Shown here: piece by piece, positions 1 to 9,773 of the stretch
How the letters are laid out: each line of letters starts with the position of its first letter
Numbering within the stretch: the first letter of the stretch is position 1
NCBI RefSeq assembly: GCF_009363255.1
Contig: NZ_CP045318.1
Location: 1,601,501 to 1,665,500 of the forward strand
DNA: 64,000 nt
Direction of reading: 5' to 3'
Source: Roseivivax sp. THAF197b
GTDB lineage: Bacteria; Pseudomonadota; Alphaproteobacteria; Rhodobacterales; Rhodobacteraceae
Notes under the pieces: generated by a model
Databases searched by the model: none
Told to the model about the DNA's origin: nothing
The model's input: only the letters and a program-made list of their open reading frames with translations
Position numbers and translations under genes: made by a program

Positions 1-878
1 CGCGGCAGGTCGAAGCTGCCATCCACGAAGGCATAGGCGCGTACCCCGTCAAACAGCGAGTCGCGGCTCGTGGCGGTATTCACTGTGATATTGCCGTAGC
101 GGAAGGCGCGGCGATAGCGCAGCTCGAGCGTGGAGCTTTCGGTCGAGAGATACGGCGTGACGGTGATGTCCTGATGCGGGCCGAGCGGGATGAAATACGG
201 CACCTTGATCCCGAACCCCAGAAGCGAGGAGGTGCGGAATTCCGGCGGCAGGAAGCCGCGCGCCCGTGCCAGCGTCGGGTCGGGAATGCGCAGGCGCGGG
301 AAATACAGCACCGGCACATCGAGGACGTGGAAGGTGGCATTGTCGAAATAGATCTGCCGCTCTTCCTCGTCATGGATGACGCGGCCCGCCCGGATCTGCC
401 AGAGCGGCGTGCGGTTGCGTCCGCAGACCTGGCAGGAGGTCACCGCCACCTTCGACAGCTGCGTATAGCGTCCGCCCAGCCGCCGGGCCTCGACCGCGGC
501 CAGCTGCAGCTGTTCATCCAGCACGATGCGCGCGCCCGCCAGAATGCCGTTGCGAAACCCGTCATCGAGGGTGGCGGAGGTCGCGGTCAGAACATCACCA
601 TTGGCCTCCACGATGCGGATCGGACCGTCGAGCGAGAGGGTCCCGGCCTCCTGATCGAAGACGATGCGGTCGGCGGTCAGGCTGCGGCCCTGGTAGATCG
701 CCTCGACATTGCCTTCGGCGATGAGGACGCTGTCGGCCTCCACATAGACGATATCGGCCACCAGTAGCGCTGTGTCGGGCGGCTCGGCCGCGGGGTTTGG
801 CGGCGTTTGCGCGATGGCGGGCGCGGTAACGAGGCACAGCGTCATCAGGAAGGCGACAAGCAATCGGCGCATCTTCAT
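1..878 (-). CDS. lptD: LPS-assembly outer membrane protein LptD (3' end off window)
   Basis: LptD is the outer-membrane beta-barrel that inserts lipopolysaccharide into the outer leaflet. The visible N-terminal ~292 residues begin with a signal peptide (MKMRRLLVAFLMT..., ending near APAIAQ), followed by an OstA/LptA-like beta-jellyroll. A CQVCGR cysteine pair resembles the disulfide cysteines of the family. The barrel continues beyond the left edge, so the gene is partial. The ATG at 876-878 overlaps the lptG stop by 4 bp (ATGA), giving the order lptF-lptG-lptD, the usual alphaproteobacterial LPS-export operon. The start two codons later (870-872) is possible, but the coupled ATG fits better. 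Confidence 0.9.
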   Translation of the reverse strand, partial: MKMRRLLVAFLMTLCLVTAPAIAQTPPNPAAEPPDTALLVADIVYVEADSVLIAEGNVEAIYQGRSLTADRIVFDQEAGTLSLDGPIRIVEANGDVLTATSATLDDGFRNGILAGARIVLDEQLQLAAVEARRLGGRYTQLSKVAVTSCQVCGRNRTPLWQIRAGRVIHDEEERQIYFDNATFHVLDVPVLYFPRLRIPDPTLARARGFLPPEFRTSSLLGFGIKVPYFIPLGPHQDITVTPYLSTESSTLELRYRRAFRYGNITVNTATSRDSLFDGVRAYAFVDGSFDLP

Positions 879-1972
879 CCGTCCTCCCTTTGCAACAAGA
901 ACCCGAGCGCCAGCAAAAGCGACGCGAAGGGTGGCACCCAGGCGGCCACCAATGGATCAAGCTGGCCGCTTTCGCCGAGGATTTGCGCGAAATTTCGGAC
1001 ATAGAACAGCCCGAAACCGATCAGGACCGCAGAAAGAACCGCAATTCCCGTGCGCGCGATGCGGGCATGCTCCATCGTGAAGGCCGCGGCCACCAGGATC
1101 AGCGACACGAGGAAGATCGGGCGTGCCAGCTCCATCTGGAACCAGACGGTGTGGCGGCGGGCGGAAAAGCCGGCCTGTTCCAGGTCCGAAATGAAGCGCG
1201 GCAGGTTCCAGATCGAGATCGCGGAGGGCTGGCCGAAGCGGTCGCGTATGCGCTCGCGCGTCAGGGTCGAGGGGATTTCGAGCGTGTCGTAATCGCGGGC
1301 ATTGGCCTCTGCATTGACGCCGGGGCCCAGCGGCCAGGTCTTGACCGTTCTCAGAACCCAGGCGCCGTCGACGAGTTCGGCCTCGTCCGCCATGAGGCGG
1401 CGCACCGGTCCGATCTCGTCGCGATATTCGAGGAAGGAGACGTCATAAAGGCGCGTCGCGTCGGCATTGGCGCGGCTCGCGCGGATCACCGTCTGACCGG
1501 TCTCGTCGCCCTGGCGCAGCCACAGCCCGCCGGAGCCGATGGAGATGACGGAACGGCGGCCATCCTCGTAGAGCTCCTTCAACTCGCTATAGCGCAGCGA
1601 GGTCGCCGCCACGATCGGGTTCATTGCAGCGACGGCAATACCGCCCACGATCAGTGCCACGAGCATCGGGCCCACCAGAGACACGATGCCCGAGCGGCCC
1701 GCGGCCCGCGCGATCACCAGCTCCGAGGAGCGCGACAGCCCGAGAAAGAGCGCAATCGACGACAGGATCATGATCAGCGGCAGCATCTCGTAGAGAGAGC
1801 CGGGCAGGTTCAGCAGCGTCAACTGCACCAGCGCGCCGAAGGCCACGCCCTCGTCGTCGAACCGGCGGATCTGCTCCACAAGATCGAGGATGAAGACGAA
1901 CGCGCCAAAGCCCCCGAAGATGCCCAGGAAGGTCATCAGGAAGCGCCGCGCGAAATAGACATGCAGGGTCAT
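875..1972 (-). CDS. lptG: LPS export ABC transporter permease LptG
   Basis: Inner-membrane permease that, with LptF and the ATPase LptB, extracts LPS and pushes it along the LptCAD bridge. It has 365 residues, normal for the family. Membrane segments lie near residues 12-35 and 60-85, then a periplasmic jellyroll (about 130-265), then three C-terminal membrane helices. It overlaps lptF by 4 bp upstream and lptD by 4 bp downstream, so the three are translationally coupled. Assignment as LptG rather than LptF rests on operon order and the shorter N-terminal region. Confidence 0.92.
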   Translation of the reverse strand: MTLHVYFARRFLMTFLGIFGGFGAFVFILDLVEQIRRFDDEGVAFGALVQLTLLNLPGSLYEMLPLIMILSSIALFLGLSRSSELVIARAAGRSGIVSLVGPMLVALIVGGIAVAAMNPIVAATSLRYSELKELYEDGRRSVISIGSGGLWLRQGDETGQTVIRASRANADATRLYDVSFLEYRDEIGPVRRLMADEAELVDGAWVLRTVKTWPLGPGVNAEANARDYDTLEIPSTLTRERIRDRFGQPSAISIWNLPRFISDLEQAGFSARRHTVWFQMELARPIFLVSLILVAAAFTMEHARIARTGIAVLSAVLIGFGLFYVRNFAQILGESGQLDPLVAAWVPPFASLLLALGFLLQREDG

Positions 1973-3108
1973 GCGGGCGCTCCGTTGGTATCGGCGGAGG
2001 CTTTCCCCGGTTTTCGGGGCCGGGCGGCGGAGCGCAACAGGAGCGCCGTCATCGAAAAGCCCACCACGCTTGGCACGAAGATGAGGAAGGCGGCGGGCAC
2101 GGAATCCTCGGACGGGCCCTGCACGGCGCTTTCGAATACGTAGACCAGCACCACAAGCCCCACCGCGACGAACATCTGCCGGGTGACGCCGAAGCGCGAA
2201 AACTCACCCGTCAGAAGCGTTGCAAAACCGATGGAGGCCGCGACCATGGCCAGAAGCGGCTGCTGGATGCGCGAGAAGAGGGCGGCCAGAAGTTCCGCCG
2301 GGCGGTCGCCGGTGCGGGCCATGACACCGCTGAAATCGGTCAGCATCTCCAGCGATGTGGTGGATTCGAGCCGCTGGCGATCCGTGGTCGACCGGTCGAT
2401 CAGGCTGGAGACGCTGTAGGTCAGATCTGCAAACGTCGTCGTGGACAGGCGGCCCGTTTCGAGATCGAGCGTCTGGGCCAGCCCGCTCATCATCACGATA
2501 TTGGCCTCTTCGGGCGTGTCGCCGACGACGAAGGCGCGCTCTGCGGTATAGGTGACCTCGCGCCCGGTCTGGCGGCGGTCGGACAGAAAGATATCGCGCA
2601 ACTCGCCGGTGTCGGTGATGTCGCGGATGTAGAAGGTCAGATCCGAGGACGGGCTGAGAAAGACGCCTTCGCGCAGAAGCCGGGCGGAGGCTGCGTTCGA
2701 TATCTCGGCCTCGCGCAGACGCAGCTGTTCAAGACTTTGCGGCACCAGAAGGTGGGTGAGGATCATCATCATCGTGGCGACCACCGCGCCGAAATAGATC
2801 ACCGGACGGGCCAGCCGCCAGGGCGAGTAGCCGGTGGCCTGCACCACCGTCAGCTCCGAATCCGAGATCAGCCGCTGGGTGAGGTAGAGCGCTGCCACGA
2901 AGGCCGAAAGCGGCAGAACCCGGGCGATGGTGCCGGGCAGGGACAGGGCGGTGAATTCCAGGAAAACGCCCGCGGAATGGCCGTCCGAGATCAGCTGCTC
3001 GAACAGGATCACGGCCTGGTTGACCCAGTAGACCGAAACCAGGACCAGCGCGAAGAAGCCAAACAGCACCATGAGGCGCGACAGCAGGTATCTGTCGAAT
3101 TTCGCCAC
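1969..3108 (-). CDS. lptF: LPS export ABC transporter permease LptF
   Basis: Partner permease of LptG (379 residues, YjgP/YjgQ family). The N-terminal membrane helix (residues about 9-30) is followed by helices near 50-75 and 95-125, a periplasmic domain (about 130-265) and a C-terminal membrane bundle. It is the first gene of the minus-strand LPS-export operon. The 131-bp spacer to divergent pepA should hold both promoters. No sequence oddities were seen. Confidence 0.92.
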   Translation of the reverse strand: MAKFDRYLLSRLMVLFGFFALVLVSVYWVNQAVILFEQLISDGHSAGVFLEFTALSLPGTIARVLPLSAFVAALYLTQRLISDSELTVVQATGYSPWRLARPVIYFGAVVATMMMILTHLLVPQSLEQLRLREAEISNAASARLLREGVFLSPSSDLTFYIRDITDTGELRDIFLSDRRQTGREVTYTAERAFVVGDTPEEANIVMMSGLAQTLDLETGRLSTTTFADLTYSVSSLIDRSTTDRQRLESTTSLEMLTDFSGVMARTGDRPAELLAALFSRIQQPLLAMVAASIGFATLLTGEFSRFGVTRQMFVAVGLVVLVYVFESAVQGPSEDSVPAAFLIFVPSVVGFSMTALLLRSAARPRKPGKASADTNGAPA

Positions 3109-3239
3109 CGATCCCCCAGATCGTTTCTGTCGTTTTGCGCGACCCTAGCCCATCGGATCGGGGCGCGAAAGGTGCCTCTGGCCAAGGGGGCGTGTGGCCG
3201 CTACCTCTGGGGCAAACGGATTTCAGACAGGAGAATGGC

Positions 3240-4709
3240 ATGACCGAATTGCGCGGGATCACGGTAGAGCAGACCGATCTCGAAAGCCTGGCCGATGCGG
3301 AGGGCCGCGTCGCGGTCTGCGTCAGCCCCGATGGCAAGATGAGCCCCGGCGCGCGGCGCCTCAATCGTCTGTCCAAGGGCGCCGTGAAGCGCGCGGTGGA
3401 GAGCGCGGCCTTCGAGAAGGCGAAAGCGGGCGATGTCCTGTCGCTGGCCTACCCGGCGGGCATGGCGGCCGAGGCGATCAATCTGGTCAAGCTCGCGCGC
3501 GCGCCGGGTCAGGAAGAGGCGCGCCGCGCCGGCGCCGCACTCGCGAAATCCTCCCGCAGCGCGGTGGTTCTGTTGGCAGAGACGACGAAGCGCGCTGCCG
3601 ATATCGCGCTTGGGCTCGTGCTGCGGTCCTACGCGTTCAGCGACCACAAATCCGACAAGGGCGAGGCTTACGCGCCGGTCACGCTGATGGTGTCGAAGCC
3701 CGACGAGGTGAGCGCGGAGGTCGAGACCGCGCTGGCCGTCGCGGGCGGCGTCGTCTTCACCCGCGATCTGGTTTCCGAACCCGCGAATGTGCTGACCACG
3801 ACCGAGTTCGCCAACCGCCTCAAGGATCTCGAGGCGCTCGGCGTCGAGGTCGAAGTGGTCGAGGAAGACCGCATGGCCGAGCTCGGCATGAATGCGCTCC
3901 TGTGCGTCAGCCAAGGCTCCGAGACGCCCGCGAAGATGGTCATCATGCGCTGGAAGGGCGGCGCGGAGGGCGAGGCGCCACTGGCCTTGGTGGGCAAGGG
4001 CGTGGTATTCGACACGGGCGGCATCTCGCTGAAACCGGCCGCGGGCATGGAAGACATGACCATGGATATGGGCGGTGCCGGCGTTGTCGCGGGCGTCATG
4101 AAGGCGCTGGCCGCGCGCAAGGCCCGTGCGAACGTGACGGCCCTTGTGGGCCTCGTGGAGAACATGCCCGACGGGCGCGCGACCCGGCCCGGCGATATCG
4201 TGACCTCCATGAAGGGCGACACGATCGAGGTGATCAACACCGATGCCGAGGGGCGGCTCGTTCTGGCGGATGTGCTCTGGTATGCGCAGGAGCATGAAAA
4301 CCCCGCCGCGATGGTCGATCTGGCCACGCTGACCGGCGCCTGCATCATCGCCCTCGGGCACGAGAATGCGGGCTATTTCGCCAATGACGACGATTTCCAT
4401 CGCGCCTTCGAGAAGGCCGCCGCTGCCGAGGGCGAGGGTGCCTGGCGCCTGCCGTTTGGCGCGGGCTACGCCAAGCAGATCGAGACGCCGCTCGCGGATA
4501 TCAAGAACACCGGCGGCCGACCCGCAGGCACGATCACCGCAGCCGAGTTCCTCAAGGTCTTCGTGAAGGACGAGGTGCCGTGGATCCATATCGACATCGC
4601 GGGCGTCGCCAAGGTGGCAAAGGACACGCCGCTGGCACCCAAGGGCGCGACGGGCTGGGGCGTGATGGCGCTGAACCGGCTGGTTGCGGATCGGTTCGAA
4701 ACGGAGTGA
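3240..4709 (+). CDS. pepA: Leucyl aminopeptidase (M17)
   Basis: Cytosolic M17 leucyl aminopeptidase, a two-metal hexameric exopeptidase removing N-terminal residues. It has 489 residues, typical length. The family signature NTDAEGR is at about residues 333-339. Metal and catalytic residues are also visible in the KGVVFDTGGISLKP stretch (about 252-265). The start is the ATG at 3240, preceded by an ACAGGAG ribosome site. A longer in-frame start at 3135 gives a low-complexity extension unlike the family, and the ATG at 3235 is in another frame and stops immediately. Followed directly by holC. Confidence 0.95.
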   Translation: MTELRGITVEQTDLESLADAEGRVAVCVSPDGKMSPGARRLNRLSKGAVKRAVESAAFEKAKAGDVLSLAYPAGMAAEAINLVKLARAPGQEEARRAGAALAKSSRSAVVLLAETTKRAADIALGLVLRSYAFSDHKSDKGEAYAPVTLMVSKPDEVSAEVETALAVAGGVVFTRDLVSEPANVLTTTEFANRLKDLEALGVEVEVVEEDRMAELGMNALLCVSQGSETPAKMVIMRWKGGAEGEAPLALVGKGVVFDTGGISLKPAAGMEDMTMDMGGAGVVAGVMKALAARKARANVTALVGLVENMPDGRATRPGDIVTSMKGDTIEVINTDAEGRLVLADVLWYAQEHENPAAMVDLATLTGACIIALGHENAGYFANDDDFHRAFEKAAAAEGEGAWRLPFGAGYAKQIETPLADIKNTGGRPAGTITAAEFLKVFVKDEVPWIHIDIAGVAKVAKDTPLAPKGATGWGVMALNRLVADRFETE

Positions 4710-4713
4710 TCCC

Positions 4714-5172
4714 GTGGGCGCGGCCTATTTCTACCACCTGACCCGTCGTCCGCTCGAGGAGACGTTGCCCACGCTCCTCGAGAAGGCGCGCGGGGCCGGG
4801 TGGCGTGTGGCCGTGCGCGGCGCGGATGCGGCCCGGCTCGACTGGCTGGACGAAAAGCTTTGGCTCGGGCCTGAGGAGGGGTTTCTGCCCCATGGACGCG
4901 CGGGCGGGCCGCATGACGCGGCCCAGCCCATATTGCTGACCACGGAAGCCCGGGCGGCCAATGCGCCCGATTGCGTCATGGCAATCGACGGGGCGGAGGT
5001 GGCCGCAGACGAGGTGCAGGCGCTGGCGCGGGTCTGCGTGCTCTTTGACGGCAATGATCCGTCGGCGGTTCAATCGGCGCGGGTGCAGTGGAAGGCGCTG
5101 ACCGATGCGGGCTGTTCGGCGCAATACTGGTCCGAGGAATCGGGCCGCTGGGAGATGAAGGCCGAAAGATAA
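4714..5172 (+). CDS. holC: DNA polymerase III chi subunit
   Basis: HolC (chi) links the clamp-loader complex to SSB during replication. The 152-residue product has the typical opening (GAAYFYHLTRRP) and length. The GTG at 4714 lies 4 bp after the pepA stop, with ACGGAG overlapping the pepA stop as ribosome site. pepA-holC adjacency is common in proteobacteria. A longer start inside pepA is possible but less likely. Two AT-rich hairpins follow the stop. Confidence 0.9.
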   Translation: MGAAYFYHLTRRPLEETLPTLLEKARGAGWRVAVRGADAARLDWLDEKLWLGPEEGFLPHGRAGGPHDAAQPILLTTEARAANAPDCVMAIDGAEVAADEVQALARVCVLFDGNDPSAVQSARVQWKALTDAGCSAQYWSEESGRWEMKAER

Positions 5173-5176
5173 CAGG

Positions 5177-5238
5177 CTGATTTTTATTAAAAATCAGATG
5201 CGTCGAGGGGGTTTGCATTTTCTTAATTTAAGAAAATG
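5177..5238. terminator. Two tandem AT-rich hairpins between convergent genes
   Basis: The first hairpin is CTGATTTTT / AAAAATCAG (5177-5197, 3-nt loop). The second is CATTTTCTT / AAGAAAATG (5216-5238, 5-nt loop). They sit between holC (+) and the aspartic protease (-), which converge. The T-runs are inside the stems, so each could act as a terminator for either strand. Their AT-richness stands out against the surrounding DNA. Confidence 0.55.
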
Positions 5239-5253
5239 ATCCCGTGGCAGGCG

Positions 5254-5835
5254 TCAGCGCGTCAGGATCAGCTGTCTGTCCGCGATTTCGATCTTCGCAT
5301 AGCGTTGCAGATAGCTCATGCCCAGCAAAGACTGACCGAGCGCCCCTTCGTTTACGTAAGCGCGCACATTCCGGTCGGTGAAGGGACCAAGCGCCACATT
5401 GTCGAGCGTCACGGGCGCGGTCCGCACGATCCCATTCGCCGTCTGTGCCGTGCTGATATAATCGAGCGTGTCTGGCGCGAGGCCGATCCGTTCGGCATCC
5501 TCGGCGCTGAGGACCGTTCCCGTGGCGCCGGTATCCACCAGGAAGGAGACGGGCGTTCCGTTCACATCGAGCCGGGCGTGATAATGCCCGTCTGCCTGGA
5601 GCGGCAGCACGATCCTGCCCTCGCCTTGCATGACCTGCTGCTGCGGGGCGACCGTGCTCCGGATATCATCCCAAAGCCCGATCACCGCGATCACGCCGAC
5701 AAAGATGAAGCCCCAGGCCGCCAGCGCCTTGACCTTCGTGCCGAGCCCCGCGCGATCCTGCACGAAGAACCAGAAGATCAGGACCGCGCCCAGAAGAACG
5801 AGATAGCCCAGCTGTCCGTAGGAAATGTTGTCCAT
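5254..5835 (-). CDS. Membrane-anchored retropepsin-like aspartic protease
   Basis: A 193-residue protein with two N-terminal membrane segments (about residues 9-26 and 38-55) and a C-terminal aspartic protease domain of the clan AA type. The catalytic motif DTGATG starts at Asp101, preceded by the usual hydrophobic strand FLV. A second conserved region (LLGMSYLQRYA) matches the flap/C-terminal part of TIGR02281-like proteases. One Asp per chain implies an active homodimer. The substrate is unknown; such proteins are widespread in alphaproteobacteria. Confidence 0.82.
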   Translation of the reverse strand: MDNISYGQLGYLVLLGAVLIFWFFVQDRAGLGTKVKALAAWGFIFVGVIAVIGLWDDIRSTVAPQQQVMQGEGRIVLPLQADGHYHARLDVNGTPVSFLVDTGATGTVLSAEDAERIGLAPDTLDYISTAQTANGIVRTAPVTLDNVALGPFTDRNVRAYVNEGALGQSLLGMSYLQRYAKIEIADRQLILTR

Positions 5836-5874
5836 GTCCGGGAGATAGGCATCCGGATGCGGCTTGGGAAGAGA

Positions 5875-6507
5875 TCAGAGCGTGGGCGTGCCGAAGCCGA
5901 ACGCCAACAGCCCGTCCGCCACGAATTGCACCGACAGCGCGGCCAGTAGCAGACCCAGAAGGCGGGTGATCACGGTGATGCCGATCTTGCCGAGCGCGCG
6001 CTCGATCCAGCCGGAGATGAGCAACAGGACGAGCGCGATCAGCAGAACCCCGAACAAAACGCCCATGATCGTGGCCATCGCCTCGGCGCTGGCGGCCTCG
6101 CTTGTCAGCAGAATGACCGAGGTGATCGCCCCCGGCCCCGACAGGAGAGGAATGGCCAGCGGAAAGACCGACGGGTCGGGCATGTCCTCTTCGGCCTCGC
6201 TGGCCTGATCGTTACGGCGCTTCGTGCGGCGTTCGAACAGCATGTCGAGCGCGGTCAGGAACAGCAAAAGCCCGCCCGCGATGCGGAAGGCGGGCATGGT
6301 GATCCCGACAAAGCCCAGAACCGCCTCGCCGGCGAAGGCAAAAAGGCTGAGGATCGCGGCGGCGACGAGGCAGGCGCGCAGAGCGATGGCGCGCTTCAGG
6401 CGCGCCGACATCCCGCGGGTGAGAGCGATGAAGACCGGGGTGGTGCCGATCGGATCGATGACCACGAACAGCGTCGTGAGCGTGGTGATGATGAGCGCGA
6501 TATCCAT
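5875..6507 (-). CDS. MarC family integral membrane protein
   Basis: A 210-residue protein with six predicted membrane segments. It has the family features VVIDPIGTTPVFIAL near the N-terminus and LAIPLLSGPGAITSVI in the middle. A charged linker (about residues 108-130) separates the two halves. MarC/UPF0056 proteins were once linked to multiple antibiotic resistance, but their transport role is unproven. The ATG at 6507 is the only good start. It runs in the same direction as the aspartic protease 39 bp downstream. Confidence 0.88.
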   Translation of the reverse strand: MDIALIITTLTTLFVVIDPIGTTPVFIALTRGMSARLKRAIALRACLVAAAILSLFAFAGEAVLGFVGITMPAFRIAGGLLLFLTALDMLFERRTKRRNDQASEAEEDMPDPSVFPLAIPLLSGPGAITSVILLTSEAASAEAMATIMGVLFGVLLIALVLLLISGWIERALGKIGITVITRLLGLLLAALSVQFVADGLLAFGFGTPTL

Positions 6508-6824
6508 GGGCGCGGCCTAATCCGGGTGCCGCGTCGCGGCAAGAGGTTTCGACGCCAGGGCTGGGCGTTCGGGGTGTTTGGTTTCGCAGGGTGCGGACTG
6601 CGCGCGTTTCCTAGCAGGCAGGCGCACAAATCCGGTGGCAGCGCGAGCGGGAAGCGGCGTGTTTGCGTTTTATTGGAAAGGTGAAGCAGGGCTGGCGCAC
6701 CAAGGGTGGCATGGCCTGCGCTTTCGTGAGGGTGCGGGGTCCGCAGGGCGCGCGGCAAGGCGCGGTTGAACGACGGGGCGCCTGGCCTTGCCTTGGGGCC
6801 GGGGGCCCGAGCGCCGGGGAGGTG
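6508..6824. other. Intergenic region without a recognisable gene
   Basis: 317 bp between marC and the ABC-F gene, both on the minus strand. I see no ORF here that does not look like a shadow of a neighbour. It holds one degenerate copy (6671-6690) of a GGAAAG-R-TGAAGCAGG motif seen again at 20081-20102. The promoter of marC is probably in the marC-proximal part, but no clear boxes were found. Confidence 0.4.
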
Positions 6825-8681
6825 TCAGGCCGCCTCGGCAGCGTCGAGCTTCTCCTGCGCCTGCATCCAAAGCGCTTCGGCCTTTTCCAGCCCTTCCATC
6901 ACCTCGGCATATTTCTTGTTCCAGGTGGCGAGCTGATGTTTCTGGGCGTCCTCGTAGAGCGCGGGATCGGCGAGTTTCTTGGCCAGTTTCTCGCGCATCT
7001 CCTCGATCTTCTGAACCCGCGCTTCGCATTTGCGGACGTCCGAGCGCAGGGCGAGGATCGCATCCCGAGAGGGTTTCGGAGCCTTCGGGGCCTCGGCCTT
7101 GCGCGGCTTCTGCGCGGGTTTGTCGGGCTCCAGAAGCGTGCGGCGGTAGGCGTCGAGATCCTGATCGTAGGGTTTGACCGTGCCGTCCTTCACGATCCAG
7201 AGCCGGTCGGCCACGAGGCTGAGAAGATGCATGTCGTGGCTGACGAGGATCACCGCGCCGGTATAGGCATTGAGCGCCTCCATCAGCGCTTCGCGGCTTT
7301 CGATATCGAGGTGGTTCGTCGGCTCGTCGAGAATGAGCATATGCGGCGCATCGAGCGTGGCCAGCAGGAGCGACAGCCGCGCTTTCTGGCCGCCCGAAAG
7401 GCGCCCCACGGCGGTTTCGGCCTGAGCGGCCAGCAGCCCGAACCCCGCCAGGCGCGCGCGCAGCTTCGAGGGATGCTCACCTGGGCGTTCGCGCTGGAGG
7501 TGCTGCAGCGGGGTTTCGTCCACGTGCAGCTCATCGACCTGGTGCTGGGCGAAGTAGCCGACGCGCAGTTTCGAGGCCTGCGTGCGCTTGCCGGTAAAGA
7601 GCGGCAGCCGCTCGGAGAGCAGTTTCGACAGGGTCGACTTGCCCTCGCCGTTGCGGCCCAGAAGCGCGATGCGGTCGTCCTGGTCGATCCGAAGATCGAG
7701 CCGCGACAGGATCGTCGTGTCGCCATAGCCCGTGGCCCCGCCTTCGATATGCACGATGGGCGGCGACAGCTCTTCGGGTTCGGGGAAGGTGAAGACCTGC
7801 GTTGCGGCATCCTCGGGCAGGCGGATCGTGTCCATCTTCTCGATCATCTTGACGCGGCTCTGCGCCTGCTTGGCCTTGGAGGCCTTGGCCTTGAAGCGGT
7901 CGACGAAGCTTTGCAGATGCGCGCGGCGGGCGTCCTGCTTCTTGGCCTGCGCCATCAGGTTGGCGCGTTTTTCGGCCCGCTGGCGGGCGAACTGGTCATA
8001 GGGGCCCTGATAGAAGGTCAGCTGCTTTTCCGACAGGTGCAAGATGCCGCCTACTGCGCGGTTCAGAAGACCGCGGTCGTGGCTGATGACGATGACGGTG
8101 TGCGGATAGCGCGCGAGATAGCTTTCAAGCCAGAGCGCACCTTCGAGATCGAGATAGTTCGTCGGCTCGTCGAGCAGGAGAAGGTCAGGCTCGGCGAAGA
8201 GCACGCCCGCCAGCGCCACGCGCATCCGCCAACCGCCCGAGAAGGCCGAACAGGGCATGTGCTGCTGCGGCTCGTCAAAGCCGAGACCCTTCAGGATCGC
8301 GGCGGCGCGGCCCTCGGCGGACCAGGCATCGATATCGGCAAGACGGGCCTGCACCTCGGCGATGCGGTGGGCATCGGTCGCGGTTTCCGCCTCTTCCATC
8401 AGCGCGGCGCGTTCGGTATCGGCCTGCAGCACGGTCTCGAGAAGCGATGTCTCCGAGGAAGGCACTTCCTGCGCCACACCGCCCACGCGGGCCCCGCGGG
8501 GCAGGGTGATCTCGCCGCCATCGAGGGTCAGCTCGCCCCGGATCAGCTTGAACAGCGTGGTCTTGCCCGTGCCATTGGCGCCGACAAGGCCCACCTTGTG
8601 GCCTTCGGGGATCATCGCGGAGGCTTCCTGCAGGAGCGGGCGGCCTTCCACGGAATAGGAGATGTCCTGAATATTCAGCAT
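6825..8681 (-). CDS. ABC-F family ATPase, YheS-like
   Basis: A soluble 618-residue protein with two ABC domains and no membrane segments, the hallmark of ABC-F ribosome-associated ATPases. Domain 1 has Walker [10 protein letters not shown] (about residues 36-44) and signature FSGGWRMR. A linker rich in Lys and Gln follows (about 230-280), then domain 2 with Walker [10 protein letters not shown] and signature LSGGQKAR, and a C-terminal coiled coil (about 545-615). The layout is most like YheS/ABCF3. The ATG at 8681 starts the conserved sequence [10 protein letters not shown]; the longer ATG at 8762 adds an unconserved extension. Confidence 0.9.
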   Translation of the reverse strand: MLNIQDISYSVEGRPLLQEASAMIPEGHKVGLVGANGTGKTTLFKLIRGELTLDGGEITLPRGARVGGVAQEVPSSETSLLETVLQADTERAALMEEAETATDAHRIAEVQARLADIDAWSAEGRAAAILKGLGFDEPQQHMPCSAFSGGWRMRVALAGVLFAEPDLLLLDEPTNYLDLEGALWLESYLARYPHTVIVISHDRGLLNRAVGGILHLSEKQLTFYQGPYDQFARQRAEKRANLMAQAKKQDARRAHLQSFVDRFKAKASKAKQAQSRVKMIEKMDTIRLPEDAATQVFTFPEPEELSPPIVHIEGGATGYGDTTILSRLDLRIDQDDRIALLGRNGEGKSTLSKLLSERLPLFTGKRTQASKLRVGYFAQHQVDELHVDETPLQHLQRERPGEHPSKLRARLAGFGLLAAQAETAVGRLSGGQKARLSLLLATLDAPHMLILDEPTNHLDIESREALMEALNAYTGAVILVSHDMHLLSLVADRLWIVKDGTVKPYDQDLDAYRRTLLEPDKPAQKPRKAEAPKAPKPSRDAILALRSDVRKCEARVQKIEEMREKLAKKLADPALYEDAQKHQLATWNKKYAEVMEGLEKAEALWMQAQEKLDAAEAA

Positions 8682-8881
8682 GGCGGCGCGATAGCAGAGC
8701 GCGGGCACCGCGAAAAGGCGCGAATGGCAGGCTGAAACCTGGGCGTGATCGGCGCGGCGCATGGATCAATCCACCAAGCCCGCGCTTCGCATGTTTTCAA
8801 CCCGACGAGGCCGTGATATGCGCGCCGCCAGTTACATTCCGGGACGGCCATCCGCCCTCCCGCCAGAGCAAGAGGCTAGAC

Positions 8882-9304
8882 ATGGCAACCGAACGCACGC
8901 TTTCGATCATCAAACCCGACGCGACCAAGCGCAACCTCACCGGCAAGATCAATGCCAAGTTCGAGGAAGCGGGTCTGACCATCGTGGCGCAGAAGCGCAT
9001 CCAGCTGACCAAGGCGCAGGCCGGCGAGTTCTACAAGGTGCACGCAGAGCGTCCCTTCTATGACGAGCTGTGCGAATTCATGGCCTCCGCACCGGTCGTG
9101 GTGCAGGTGCTCGAAGGGGAAGGCGCCATCGCCAAGAACCGCGAAGTCATGGGCGCCACGAACCCCGCCGATGCCGAAGCGGGCACCATCCGCGCCGAGT
9201 TCGCCGAGTCGGTCGGTGAGAACTCCGTGCACGGCTCCGACGCGCCCGAGACCGCCAAGGAAGAGATCTCCTACTTCTTCGCAGGGCTCGAAATCGTCGG
9301 CTGA
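8882..9304 (+). CDS. ndk: Nucleoside diphosphate kinase
   Basis: Transfers the gamma-phosphate from NTPs to NDPs by a phospho-histidine intermediate, keeping nucleotide pools balanced. The 140-residue length is exactly that of the family. The active-site His is His117 in NSVHGSD, and the opening [11 protein letters not shown] is canonical. The ATG at 8882 fits the family N-terminus. It is monocistronic, with a strong terminator at 9331. Confidence 0.97.
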   Translation: MATERTLSIIKPDATKRNLTGKINAKFEEAGLTIVAQKRIQLTKAQAGEFYKVHAERPFYDELCEFMASAPVVVQVLEGEGAIAKNREVMGATNPADAEAGTIRAEFAESVGENSVHGSDAPETAKEEISYFFAGLEIVG

Positions 9305-9330
9305 TCGCGCGGCGACAGTTTGAAATAGGA

Positions 9331-9358
9331 AAGGGCACCGAAATTCGGTGCCCTTTTT
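9331..9358 (+). terminator. Rho-independent terminator after ndk
   Basis: GC-rich stem GGGCACCG / CGGTGCCC (9333-9340 and 9346-9353), extended by A-T pairs and followed by a run of five T. It lies 27 bp after the ndk stop. Confidence 0.85.
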
Positions 9359-9383
9359 CTTTGCTCAGCTATTGCGCGTGGTT

Positions 9384-9773
9384 TCAGGCCACGGGCGCGG
9401 TCCCTGCGGGGGCGCCGTGCCGGGCTTCGATATGCTCCCGCAACAGGCGTGCATTCTTCGAGTTGGACTTGAAGCCCACGTCGAAGATATCGCCCGCAAA
9501 CGGCACGAGGCCGACCAGCCAGTCGATGACGATATTCCAGATCATCTTCACCAGAAGCGATGTGGGCACGCCCATGCGCCGCGCGGTGGCCACAATATAG
9601 GCGGCGGGCAACAGGGCCACCGTGTCGCCGATACCGGGAATGAGTCCGATCAGCGAATCCCAGCCAAAGCGGATGCGCGTGCCGGGCAGGCGGAAGGCGC
9701 GGTCCATCGTCCGCGCCAGCCGCTCTATCCGGTCGACCCGGTCGAAATCACCTTGTCGGTCGGGCAGGCTCAT
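9384..9773 (-). CDS. DUF4112 domain protein
   Basis: A 129-residue protein matching the DUF4112 pattern: basic N-terminus, then RFGWDSLIGLIPGIGD, a hydrophobic hairpin, and VGLVPFAGDIFDVGFK, where two similar GLxPxxGD motifs bracket membrane-inserting segments. Function unknown; probably membrane-associated. Its start codon overlaps by 4 bp the end of the small Pmp3-like gene transcribed ahead of it, so the two are co-translated. Confidence 0.8.
   Translation of the reverse strand: MSLPDRQGDFDRVDRIERLARTMDRAFRLPGTRIRFGWDSLIGLIPGIGDTVALLPAAYIVATARRMGVPTSLLVKMIWNIVIDWLVGLVPFAGDIFDVGFKSNSKNARLLREHIEARHGAPAGTAPVA

Noticed and set aside
6663..8735. 690-residue open frame on the plus strand
   Set aside because: Antisense to the ABC-F gene, which has all Walker and signature motifs; no family features in the shadow.
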